A stretch of 7,813 nucleotides of DNA from an uncultured Geobacteraceae bacterium (GCA_937958075.1 CALFFB010000264.1:1-7813), one strand, 5' to 3'. Positions 1 to 7,512 are shown, counted from the first letter of the stretch. Notes: generated from the sequence alone by a model not told the origin. Program-made: numbers and translations.

Positions 1-93
1 GCAGGAAAAAATCGCTATCATATCTTCAGCTGCGCACAAACGTCTGAAACCTAGTTCTTTAACAGTTAAGTTCAAGAAACCGATCATTGTGCT
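1..93. other. Upstream region of the signalling block
   Basis: This stretch carries no gene that I can support. It should hold the leader, and perhaps the promoter, of the first kinase gene. I found no convincing sigma70 -35/-10 pair; TATCAT at 16-21 is a possible -10, but its -35 would fall off the window. An in-frame TAA at 67-69 limits how far upstream the first kinase could start. A short palindrome lies at 59-69. Confidence 0.5.
59..69. repeat. 11-base palindrome TTAAC-A-GTTAA upstream of first kinase
   Basis: Two perfect 5-base arms (TTAAC and GTTAA) flank a single central A, ending 24 bases before the first kinase start codon. Such a position is compatible with an operator for a dimeric regulator, but the arms are short and AT-rich, so chance is a real possibility. 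No regulator is assigned. Confidence 0.3.
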
Positions 94-2247
94 ATGAAGA
101 AACACCAGGTCAACATAAACAGCAAAGCCTCTTTAAGTCTGCTTAGATCAATGTCTTCCAGAAGGTGGCTGGTCGGGGCATATATTATTATGCTGCTGAT
201 ACTGACTGCGATGCTGACGTATGAGCATCGCCATAATACGGAATGGGCAGTTCAGTATTCAGAAAACCTGGTTGGTGTTCTGGAAGCGCGTTTGAATGGT
301 AAGCTTCGGCAGGTTGACGGGGCGCTGCAGTTCGTTGCCGGTAATCTTGATCTGATTGAGAATGAGCTTGCCGAGGCACGCGGTGCTTCGGAGACAGGAA
401 AAATCCTGAGTCGCCATCTGTTTGAGTTGAAGACGAGCTTCCCTGTTATTGATGAGCTCTTTGTCTTCGACGCCACCGGCAAGCTTAAGTACTCTTCGCT
501 GGCCTCAGGACGCCCTGCTGATATTTCAGACCGCCCTCATTTTCAGGTGTTAAAAAAACATTCCGAGCGGGATGTGTTTTTCTCCGATGTTATAACCGCC
601 CGTGCTACCGGTCGTCAGTCTATGGCTCATTTGCGGGCGCTGCGTGGTTCACAAGGGGAGTTTTCCGGCGTAGTCTCGGCTCTGGTATCAGTCGAAGCCT
701 TCAGTCAATCTCTGGCTGCTGTTGATGCCGGTCCTGGTGGTGTTGTGCTGCTCAGACGTAAAGATACATCTGTCCTGATTGCCCGCCAACCACGACTCAA
801 TGAAACCGATTTCAACCAGCCTTTGCCGGAAGACAACCCCATCAGGCAGCGCATTGCCGCGGGGGAGCGTCAGGGCGTTATTGCCTATACCGCATCAACC
901 GATGGGGTCAAAAGAATCGCCAGCTTCAAAGTGTTCGAAGAGTACCCCTTTTATGTTCAGGTGTCGCTGGCCAGAGACCACTATCTGCAGGCGTGGCGGC
1001 AGTTGCTCTGGTTTGCCATTGTCGTTGCCGGCTTGCTGTCAGGGGGCTTTTTGTTGATCTACCGTCAGTTACGAACAGGCGAAGCAGCTCAACAGGCCGC
1101 CCAGGAAGCGCTCCAGCAAAGTAACCGTAAACTGTCGGATTTTAACCGCGATGTTGAGGCCTTTCTTGAGTCGACGACGGATTTTGTCTATTTCAAGGAC
1201 GCCCAGCGCCGGATTCGTTTTTGCAGCCAGGCCATGGCGCGGATAACCGGTCATGTCAGCTGGCAAGAAATGATCGGCAAGCATGATCGTGAAATTTTCC
1301 CCCCTGATACCGCAAAAATATACGAGGAGGAGGAAAATCCCGTGTTCGAGAAAGGAACTGCGCTGCTCAACAAGGTTAATCCCTATTACGACGAACAGGG
1401 TAATCTGGGTTACGTACAGACCAATAAGTGGCCCCTGCTGGACACGGGCGGTCAGGTTGTAGGTCTGTTCGGCATCAGTCGGGATATCACTGCACACAAG
1501 CGGGCTGAGGAGGCTCTGTGTCAGCAAGGTATCATGCTGGCGCGCTCCAACACCGAACTGGAGCAGTTTGCCTATGTTGCCAGCCATGATCTGCGCCAGC
1601 CCCTGCGCATGATCAACAGCTATCTGCAACTGCTTGATCGCAAACTTGCTGACACCCTTGATGATGATACCCGTAAAATGATGGAGTTTGCAGTTGATGG
1701 TGCCGTACGCATGGACCAGATGCTGCAGTCCTTACTTGAGTATTCGCGTGTTGGCCGTTCCGGCGAACCCATGACCCTGCTCGACAGCCGTTTGGCGGTG
1801 GATGAGGCCCTGCATTTTCTGTCACCGGCTATTACTGAAGCTGGAGCCAGCATTGAAATTGAGGGCACCTGGCCACAGGTTTACGCCGCCCGCAATGAAT
1901 TCACCCGCCTGTTGCAGAATCTGATCTCTAATGCTCTCAAGTTTTATGCCCCTGAACAGCCCCCGCTGGTCAGTATCGAGAGTGAAATAACAGAAGATGG
2001 TTGGCAGTTCTGTGTGCGCGATAACGGTATTGGTATTGATCCTGAACAGCAGGATCGCCTGTTCAAGGTGTTTCAGCGCCTGCATACATCTGATCAGTAT
2101 CAGGGAACCGGCATCGGCCTGGCTGTCGCTCGCAAGATTGTCGAACGTCACGGCGGCCATATTCGGGTTGAGTCGGAAGGAATCGGCAAAGGCAGCTGCT
2201 TCTGTTTTGTTCTTCCGAGTCAGCATAAAATACGGAACAGCTTATGA
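94..2247 (+). CDS. Membrane sensor histidine kinase (Cache-like, PAS, HisKA, HATPase_c)
   Basis: This 717-residue inner-membrane sensor kinase should autophosphorylate on His in response to a periplasmic and possibly a PAS signal. A basic N-terminus precedes a first membrane helix at about 25-43. A periplasmic region of about 260 residues resembles a double Cache domain (DISDRPHF near 143-150, then TGRQS and a GVVSALVS strand). A second helix lies at about 303-323, followed by a short Ala/Gln-rich linker helix and a PAS domain at about 351-470. The HisKA box (ASHDLRQP) has phosphoacceptor H498. The ATPase has N609/N613 (N box), D643-N-G-I-G (G1) and GTGIGL at 671-676 (G2), so it looks catalytically intact. 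The H-box type matches phytochrome-like kinases that pair with Rcp1-type receivers, and one lies downstream. An in-frame TAA at 67-69 bounds the start, but no clear Shine-Dalgarno precedes ATG 94; ATG 151 (M20) is an alternative. The ligand is unknown. Confidence 0.93.
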   Translation: MKKHQVNINSKASLSLLRSMSSRRWLVGAYIIMLLILTAMLTYEHRHNTEWAVQYSENLVGVLEARLNGKLRQVDGALQFVAGNLDLIENELAEARGASETGKILSRHLFELKTSFPVIDELFVFDATGKLKYSSLASGRPADISDRPHFQVLKKHSERDVFFSDVITARATGRQSMAHLRALRGSQGEFSGVVSALVSVEAFSQSLAAVDAGPGGVVLLRRKDTSVLIARQPRLNETDFNQPLPEDNPIRQRIAAGERQGVIAYTASTDGVKRIASFKVFEEYPFYVQVSLARDHYLQAWRQLLWFAIVVAGLLSGGFLLIYRQLRTGEAAQQAAQEALQQSNRKLSDFNRDVEAFLESTTDFVYFKDAQRRIRFCSQAMARITGHVSWQEMIGKHDREIFPPDTAKIYEEEENPVFEKGTALLNKVNPYYDEQGNLGYVQTNKWPLLDTGGQVVGLFGISRDITAHKRAEEALCQQGIMLARSNTELEQFAYVASHDLRQPLRMINSYLQLLDRKLADTLDDDTRKMMEFAVDGAVRMDQMLQSLLEYSRVGRSGEPMTLLDSRLAVDEALHFLSPAITEAGASIEIEGTWPQVYAARNEFTRLLQNLISNALKFYAPEQPPLVSIESEITEDGWQFCVRDNGIGIDPEQQDRLFKVFQRLHTSDQYQGTGIGLAVARKIVERHGGHIRVESEGIGKGSCFCFVLPSQHKIRNSL

Positions 2248-3743
2248 AGAGCTTCTTTAATTTCGGCCATTTCAACCGAAGTGCCTTGACGGCGCTGTTG
2301 GCGTGGTCTTGTGCCATGGGCGGCTTGCTGGCCTGGGATATCCAGACTGTCAGGAAGCATACCAACGAGCTTGCGATTAATGATGCCCGGAGTAACTTCA
2401 ATAAGGATCAGGTGTTTCGTCTGTGGGCAACCCGCCATGGCGGGGTTTATGTACCGGTTGATCAGAGGACACAGCCGAATCCGGGATTGGCGCATGTACC
2501 CGAGCGCGATATCGAAACGCCGTCCGGTATCACGCTGACCCTGATGAACCCCGCCTATATGATGCGTCAGTTTGTCTCTGAATTTGATGAACTCTTTGGA
2601 ATCAAAGGGCGGATTACCAGCCTGAACCTGATATCTGAACTCAACGCCCCTGATGAGTGGGAAATTAAGGCGCTGCACCGCTTTGAACTGGGGGAGGAGG
2701 AAATATTTGAATTTACATCCATAGGTGATGTTCCTTATTTACGTCTGATGCGACCGATGATGACTGGCGAAGGCTGTCTTAAGTGTCATGCAATTCAGGG
2801 GTATAGTGAAGGAGATGTGCGCGGGGGTGTCGGGGTTTCCATTAATATGGAACCCTACCTGGCGAACATGTATGATGTTATTCGTTTTCGGACAGGGATT
2901 TATACATCCTTATGGCTGGTTGGAATTGCGGTTGTTCTTGTTATTTTTACCCTGCTGAAGCGACGGTTCGACGAGCAGGAACGTGCAAGTGCGCAACTTC
3001 GCCACCAACAAGAGATCACCCAAGCCGCTTTTAATGATCTCCAACGACTTTCTGAGGTCATGGCGCATCATTTTCAGGAACCGACCAGGCGGCTTGCAAG
3101 CTTTTCAGCCCGCCTGCTTCAGTCAACATCTTATGTTACGGACAGGGACAGCCGACTGTCCCTGCAGTTTATTGACGAACAGTCACGGCGTCTGGCGGAT
3201 CTGGTGCGGGCCGCGCAGCAATATCTTGCTCTTAATCACGTTAATGACATTCGAATGGTTGAGAAAGAGCAGGCCGGTGCGGCAACGAGCGACGATATCC
3301 TGAATGAGGTTGTTGTCGAAAGCGGCGCCGATGCGGTCGCAGCTGAGATCAAAGTAAGCCGGCCGCTGCCCCAGGTCGTGCTTGCGCCGAAGTACCTGCG
3401 CCAGTTGTTTTTGGTTCTCATAGAAAACTCTGTTCGATATCGCCACCCTGAGCGCCCCTTGCGGATCGAGGTTGATGCTGTGGTAGACAGTGACCGTGCC
3501 TGTTTTCGGTTTGCCGACAATGGCAGTGGCATTAGCGAAGAATATCGCGAACAGGTTTTTGATCTGTTTGCCCGGCTGGTTCCGAATCATATGCCCGGAA
3601 CGGGAATAGGGCTGGCTCTGGCGCGAAAAATTGTCTATCGCTGTGGTGGGCGTATTACTATTGAAGATGGTTTAGGCGGTGGCGTTTGCGTTGTTTTCGA
3701 TTTGCCTGTAAAGGGAAAAAGATTATGGATTCAAAAGATTTGA
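2244..3743 (+). CDS. Haem-c (DUF3365/Tll0287-like) membrane sensor histidine kinase, atypical H box
   Basis: A 499-residue membrane kinase whose sensor is a periplasmic haem domain. A membrane helix at about 13-31 is followed by an extracytoplasmic domain (about 32-216) with the HGGVYVP motif (65-71) and a c-type haem site C178-L-K-C181-H182 inside RPMMTGEGCLKCH, the hallmark of the DUF3365 family. A second helix spans about 217-238, then a helical linker and a HisKA-like region. Its H box is AHHFQEP, with H275 the expected phosphoacceptor and H276 where Asp/Glu normally sits. The ATPase keeps N395, D425-N-G-S-G and GTGIGL (452-457), but V391 replaces the first N-box Asn. Known members of the family bind covalent haem and are thought to sense redox state or gases; the ligand here is not shown. 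The ATG overlaps the previous stop (ATGA), and the weak SD ACGGAA lies 7 bases upstream, which favours translational coupling. No PAS domain is present. Confidence 0.9.
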   Translation: MKSFFNFGHFNRSALTALLAWSCAMGGLLAWDIQTVRKHTNELAINDARSNFNKDQVFRLWATRHGGVYVPVDQRTQPNPGLAHVPERDIETPSGITLTLMNPAYMMRQFVSEFDELFGIKGRITSLNLISELNAPDEWEIKALHRFELGEEEIFEFTSIGDVPYLRLMRPMMTGEGCLKCHAIQGYSEGDVRGGVGVSINMEPYLANMYDVIRFRTGIYTSLWLVGIAVVLVIFTLLKRRFDEQERASAQLRHQQEITQAAFNDLQRLSEVMAHHFQEPTRRLASFSARLLQSTSYVTDRDSRLSLQFIDEQSRRLADLVRAAQQYLALNHVNDIRMVEKEQAGAATSDDILNEVVVESGADAVAAEIKVSRPLPQVVLAPKYLRQLFLVLIENSVRYRHPERPLRIEVDAVVDSDRACFRFADNGSGISEEYREQVFDLFARLVPNHMPGTGIGLALARKIVYRCGGRITIEDGLGGGVCVVFDLPVKGKRLWIQKI

Positions 3744-4183
3744 CAGTACTGTTGGTGGAGGATGAACCGGCTGATGCCCATCTGGTGCGTCTGGCTTTTA
3801 AAGAAGGGCAGGTGCTGGTTGATTTGCATCATGTTCAGGACGGCGTCGAAGCCTTCGCTTTTTTACTTCGTGAAAAGGATTATGCCAAGGTGCCGCGACC
3901 GGATCTTATTCTGCTCGATTTGAATATGCCGCGCATGGATGGTCGGCAGTTTTTAAAGAAAATCAAGTCCGATAATGCGCTCCAGGATATTCCGGTGGTG
4001 GTTATGACCACTTCTGACGCTGAGACAGACATGCTTGAGTGTTATCGCAGTTCTGCTGCCGGGTTTATTGTCAAGCCCGTTGATATCGATGAATTTATCA
4101 GGACCATGCGGGGCTTGGGTGATTATTGGATAAAGATTGTCAGTCTGCCGCATGCCCATCGCCCGGAAGCCTTTTCATCGTAA
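3725..4183 (+). CDS. Stand-alone response regulator, Rcp1-like receiver
   Basis: A 152-residue cytoplasmic protein made of one receiver domain. It shows the acid pocket E12-D13 (LLVEDEP), phosphoacceptor D65 (LLDLNMPRMDG), switch T95 (VVVMTTS) and K117-P118. The C-terminal tail YWIKIVSLP (134-142) resembles the end of Rcp1-type receivers, the partners of phytochrome-like kinases. No DNA-binding or enzymatic output domain follows, so it probably acts by docking to another protein or as a phosphate shuttle. It overlaps the end of the haem kinase gene by 19 bases. I chose ATG 3725, preceded by AAAGGG at 3710-3715 with a 9-base spacer; a longer in-frame TTG start at 3686 would add 13 residues that do not belong to the receiver fold. 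The two kinases upstream are its likely phosphodonors. Confidence 0.93.
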   Translation: MDSKDLTVLLVEDEPADAHLVRLAFKEGQVLVDLHHVQDGVEAFAFLLREKDYAKVPRPDLILLDLNMPRMDGRQFLKKIKSDNALQDIPVVVMTTSDAETDMLECYRSSAAGFIVKPVDIDEFIRTMRGLGDYWIKIVSLPHAHRPEAFSS

Positions 4184-4246
4184 CAGGGGATACTTAAAGG
4201 CTGAACGTGCTAAATGATTTAACCCCTTTGGTAGAATTTCAAGGAC
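4184..4246 (+). other. Short gap between receiver and hybrid kinase genes
   Basis: This 63-base gap has no recognisable promoter or terminator. Two short G-run/C-run pairings exist (AGGGG at 4185-4189 with CCCCT at 4223-4227, and AAAGG at 4196-4200 with CCTTT), but they have large loops and no T tract. Read-through from the upstream genes is the simplest view. Confidence 0.4.
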
Positions 4247-5701
4247 ATGAATAAAATTACAAACATTTCGGTTTTGTTGATCGAAGATGAACCGGGCGAT
4301 GCGGATTTACTGAGGCTGCAATTGCAGGAAGATCGGCGCAGCACCTATGAAATTAACGGGGCGGCCTCTCTCGCGGCGGCAAAGCAACAGATGGACAAAG
4401 GGCTGGTTCCCGATATTGTCCTGCTCGATCTCAACCTGCCAGACTCCATTGGCCCCCGGACGGTACAGTGCTGTCGTGAATTGACCGATGCCCCCATAGT
4501 GGTTTTGACCGGGCTCGACAGTATTGACGCGACCTCTGTTGCCATTGAATCGGGTGCCGACGATTATCTGACCAAGGGTGGTGATGCGAATGCCCTGCAT
4601 CGCGCGATTCATTATACCCTCATGCGTCATCACCGTGATGTTGATATGCGGCTTGCCGCTACGGTCTTCAGTCATGCGCGTGAGGGTGTATTTATTACTG
4701 ATGCGCAAGGGAACATTGCCGATGTCAACGAGGGTTTTTGTCAGATAACCGGTTACTCCCGCCAGGAAGCTATCGGCCGTAATCCTCGGTTTCTGAAATC
4801 CGGCCGGCATGACCGTGAATTTTATACCGAACTCTGGACACAACTCTTGTTGCATAATCACTGGTCGGGTGAAATGTGGAACCGACGTAAAGATGGTGAG
4901 CTGATTCTCGAACAGGTTTCAATCAGCGTCGTTCGCAACCAGCGCGGAGATGTTCACAACTTTGTGTGTTTTCGTACCGATATTACCGAGCGTAAAGTCA
5001 TCGAATCAGCCTTAAAGCTGAAAAGTGAGGAAATGGAGCGCTTTATCGGTATTGTCTCCCATGATCTACGCAGTCCGTTGATCACCATACAAAGCTTTCT
5101 TGAGCTTATTGAAAAAGCCATACCCTATGAGGTGCACCAGCAAATAGACCGGGATCTTGATTATATCAAGGGCGCGACAGAACGCATGGATCAGTTGCTC
5201 TCGGCGTTGTTGCAGTTTACCAGGTTCGATCAGGCGCAAACATTGCCGCGTGCCAAAGCGTTCAGCGCCATTATTGGAGAAACCCTGTTAGTGCTCAACG
5301 GCCTTATCAAAATGTATGATGTCGAGATTATCGTTGAGCCATCACTGCTGATACTCCACGGAGATATTCTGCAACTGGGGCAGATCTGGCAAAATCTGAT
5401 CGAAAATGCTGTGAAATACCGGAGCAGTCAGGTCAGGCCGACAATTGAAATCGGCACTCTGAGTCAGCAGGGGGAGAGGGTCTTTTTTGTGCGCGACAAC
5501 GGCATCGGCATCAAAAAAGAAAATCTTGATCGGGTGTTTGATTTGTTTGCCCAGCTTGACAGAAGCAATGAGGGAGCCGGGCTGGGGTTGGCCCTGGTCA
5601 AAAAAATCATATCTTTGTATAACGGGCGCATCTGGGCGGAATCCGAGGGCGCAGGAAGAGGCTCCTGTTTTTACTTTACCCTGCCTTTAGCAACTGTTTA
5701 A
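4247..5701 (+). CDS. Soluble hybrid kinase: REC-PAS-HisKA-HATPase_c
   Basis: A 484-residue cytoplasmic protein without membrane helices. An N-terminal receiver (about 7-125) has E13-D14, phosphoacceptor D61 (LLDLNLPDS), T88 and K110. A PAS domain with the usual NEGFCQITGYSRQEAIGRNP start follows (about 135-250), ending in FRTDITERK. The HisKA box (IVSHDLRSP) has H272. The ATPase has N383/N387 (NLIENAVKY), D417-N-G-I-G and GAGLGL (443-448), so all catalytic motifs are present. With the receiver at the N-terminus, kinase activity is probably controlled by phosphorylation from another kinase, making this a likely integrator below the two membrane sensors; that is inference. The output partner is not in the window. 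An in-frame TAG at 4232-4234 bounds the start. The only strong SD, AAGGA at 4241-4245, sits 1 base from ATG 4247, which is unusually close. It lies 63 bases after the receiver gene and is probably in the same operon. Confidence 0.92.
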   Translation: MNKITNISVLLIEDEPGDADLLRLQLQEDRRSTYEINGAASLAAAKQQMDKGLVPDIVLLDLNLPDSIGPRTVQCCRELTDAPIVVLTGLDSIDATSVAIESGADDYLTKGGDANALHRAIHYTLMRHHRDVDMRLAATVFSHAREGVFITDAQGNIADVNEGFCQITGYSRQEAIGRNPRFLKSGRHDREFYTELWTQLLLHNHWSGEMWNRRKDGELILEQVSISVVRNQRGDVHNFVCFRTDITERKVIESALKLKSEEMERFIGIVSHDLRSPLITIQSFLELIEKAIPYEVHQQIDRDLDYIKGATERMDQLLSALLQFTRFDQAQTLPRAKAFSAIIGETLLVLNGLIKMYDVEIIVEPSLLILHGDILQLGQIWQNLIENAVKYRSSQVRPTIEIGTLSQQGERVFFVRDNGIGIKKENLDRVFDLFAQLDRSNEGAGLGLALVKKIISLYNGRIWAESEGAGRGSCFYFTLPLATV

Positions 5702-5706
5702 GTTGC
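5690..5706 (+). repeat. Small inverted repeat across the hybrid kinase stop codon
   Basis: GCAACT (5690-5695) and AGTTGC (5701-5706) form a 6-base-pair stem with a 5-base loop that includes the TAA stop. No T tract follows on either strand, so it is not a classical terminator. An alternative pairing, AGCAAC (5689-5694) with GTTGCT (5725-5730), is followed by a T-rich run (5731-5740), but its loop is 30 bases. It might contribute to transcription ending between the convergent genes. Confidence 0.3.
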
Positions 5707-5803
5707 ACCTCCACCAGCGGTAGCGTTGCTTTTGGTTTCTCCTTCCCCAGATCCTTCACCGCACGATATGGGAAGCCCGAATTTAATAGTGCTCGGCCTC
5801 GTG
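5702..5803. other. Convergent intergenic region
   Basis: These 102 bases separate the 3' ends of the hybrid kinase gene and the permease gene. Apart from the stem-loop at the left edge, there is an inverted pair CTTCCC (5742-5747) and GGGAAG (5770-5775) with a 22-base loop. Neither strand shows a strong GC-rich hairpin followed by a T run, so termination is either factor-dependent or weakly intrinsic. Confidence 0.4.
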
Positions 5804-7498
5804 TTACCGTGTCATCAGGGGATCCGTCAGTCCGAGAACATAGACGGCCACAAGCCCGAGGGTTCCGGTGACGATCAGGTAGTAGAGGGTCGGGATGATC
5901 GTCAAACGCAGGGTTCGCCCTTCCTGGCCGAGGAGTCCGACCGTTGCCGAGGCCGCCACCACATTGTGGATGGCGATCATGTTCCCTGCTGCGGCGCCAA
6001 TGGCCTGGAGGGAGACCATGACTGCTCCCGACACGCTGAGGGCGTTGGCCACCTCAAACTGAAACTGGCTGAGCATCATGTTGCTGACGGTGTTGGACCC
6101 GGCGATGAAGGCCCCGAGACCACCCATCATCGGCGCGAAAAGCGGGTAGATCGGGCCGAAGGTCTCAGCCGCAAAACCGGCCATGGCCACCGGCATGGAT
6201 GCCAGCTCGGCGCTGTTGACGCCGGAGTTGATCAGAATCCGCACCATGGGAATGGTGAACACCAGGACAAATCCCGCCCCGATCAGGGTTTTCCCCGACG
6301 CTGTCGCTGCGGCGGTAAACTCGGAAATCTTCATCCGGTGCAGCAACAGGGTCACCAGACAGACAAAAAGCAAAATGCCTCCGGGCAGATAGAGGGGTTC
6401 TATGCTGGCGCTGACCCCCGCCTCGCCAAGGATGTTCTTCCAGCCGAAGGATAAACTCAACAACGCCCCTTTCAGCTCGGCAAAAACCCGACTGGCAACA
6501 AGAATGACCGCCACCAGCAGATAGGGGGTCCAGGCCATGGCCAGGGAGATTTTGCGTTCATCGGGCCTTGGTTTTTTCGGGGTGATGGTGCCGAACCAGG
6601 CCTTTGGCCACTGCTCTTCCGGAGCGAAATCCCAGGCTGTGGTCGGCAGCAGAAAGCCTTTTTTTGCTGCCGGGACGGTGATGCCCATGCCCACCAGGGC
6701 GCCGACGATGGACGGAAATTCCGGCCCCAGGAAGATCCCCGTCAGGGCGTAGGGGACGGCGAAGGCCAGCCCGGTGAAAAGGGCGAAGGGCGCCATTGCC
6801 AGACCTTCTTTCCAGCTTTTGTTCCTGCCGAAGAACCGGGTCAGCATGGTCACCATCAACAGTGGCATGAAGGTCCCGGCCAGGGCATGGCCGATAGCCA
6901 CTTCCGAGGTGATCAGCTGGAGAAAAGCGTCCCAGCTTGAAGCGTTTGCCGTGAGCTGTTGGCTGATAGCGGTGTGGTCAAGACCATTGGTGACGCCGAT
7001 GAGGATCGGGGTGCCCACGGCACCGAAGGAGACAGGTGTCGACTGAATCATCATTCCGACCATAATAGCGGCCAGAGCGGGGAAGCCGATGGCAACCAGC
7101 AGGGGGGCGGCGATGGCCGCCGGGGTGCCGAATCCCGATGCGCCTTCAATAAAACAGCCGAACAGCCAGGCCAGGATGAGGGCCTGTACGCGGCGGTCCG
7201 GACTGATGCCGGTAAAGCCGGCGCGGATGGTGGAGATGGCACCGGAATTCTGCAGGGTGTTGAGCAGCATGATGGCTCCGAAAATAATCCAGAGGACTGC
7301 AGCTGTCACAATCATCCCCTGCAGGGTTGAGGCAACCACACGATTGAAGCTCATTTCCCAGAAGGACAAGGCAATGCCCGCTGCTGTCAGATAGACGACC
7401 GGCATGGCGCGGCGAGCCGGCCAGTGCAGGCCGACAAGCAGTACGGCCGCGACAATGATCGGTGTTGCTGCAAGGAGCGCCTGGATCGCTGATGGCAT
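5804..7498 (-). CDS. lctP: L-lactate permease family transporter (LctP/LldP)
   Basis: A 564-residue, strongly hydrophobic inner-membrane carrier with about 12-14 predicted helices. Members of this family (E. coli LldP and GlcA) import L-lactate, D-lactate or glycolate with protons. Family hallmarks are visible in order: the GFTGISPDRRVQ loop (94-105), a segment at 114-134 beginning GCFIEGASGFGTP, SFGAVGTPILIG (157-168), the GSNTVSNMMLSQFQFEVA region (467-484), and a conserved C-terminal block (505-533) starting GNMIAIHNVVAAS and containing GLLGQEGRTLR. The length matches full-size members (550-565), so it appears intact. The start is supported by AGAGAGG seven bases upstream. No lactate dehydrogenase (LldD or LutABC), electron-transfer protein or regulator lies beside it here, so lactate versus glycolate cannot be decided. 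It converges on the kinase block and is not in its operon. Its G+C looks higher than that of the kinases (63-73% in two sampled lines). Confidence 0.94.
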   Translation of the reverse strand: MPSAIQALLAATPIIVAAVLLVGLHWPARRAMPVVYLTAAGIALSFWEMSFNRVVASTLQGMIVTAAVLWIIFGAIMLLNTLQNSGAISTIRAGFTGISPDRRVQALILAWLFGCFIEGASGFGTPAAIAAPLLVAIGFPALAAIMVGMMIQSTPVSFGAVGTPILIGVTNGLDHTAISQQLTANASSWDAFLQLITSEVAIGHALAGTFMPLLMVTMLTRFFGRNKSWKEGLAMAPFALFTGLAFAVPYALTGIFLGPEFPSIVGALVGMGITVPAAKKGFLLPTTAWDFAPEEQWPKAWFGTITPKKPRPDERKISLAMAWTPYLLVAVILVASRVFAELKGALLSLSFGWKNILGEAGVSASIEPLYLPGGILLFVCLVTLLLHRMKISEFTAAATASGKTLIGAGFVLVFTIPMVRILINSGVNSAELASMPVAMAGFAAETFGPIYPLFAPMMGGLGAFIAGSNTVSNMMLSQFQFEVANALSVSGAVMVSLQAIGAAAGNMIAIHNVVAASATVGLLGQEGRTLRLTIIPTLYYLIVTGTLGLVAVYVLGLTDPLMTR

Positions 7499-7505
7499 AA
7501 TAAAA

Positions 7506-7512
7506 CCTCTCT
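7506..7512 (-). promoter_or_regulatory. Ribosome binding site of the permease gene
   Basis: On the minus strand AGAGAGG lies 7 bases before the ATG at 7496-7498. This good purine-rich Shine-Dalgarno at standard spacing fixes the permease start. Confidence 0.75.

Noticed and set aside
1069..1629. Minus-strand open frame of 186 residues inside the first kinase
   Set aside because: It is fully antisense to the PAS and HisKA region of a well-supported kinase and shows no domain or start signal of its own.
3686..3724. Longer TTG start for the receiver protein
   Set aside because: It would add 13 residues outside the receiver fold and increase the overlap with the haem kinase; ATG 3725 has a reasonable purine-rich site upstream.
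4307..4861. Minus-strand open frame of 184 residues inside the hybrid kinase
   Set aside because: It is antisense to the receiver and PAS domains, which match their families throughout.
5742..5775. CTTCCC/GGGAAG inverted pair as a terminator
   Set aside because: The stem is only 6 base pairs with a 22-base loop, and no T run follows on either strand.
5726..6454. Long plus-strand open frame (242 residues) opposite the permease
   Set aside because: It is rich in His, Gly, Asp and Gln with no family features, and lies antisense to a clearly recognised permease whose GC-rich codons create long shadow frames.
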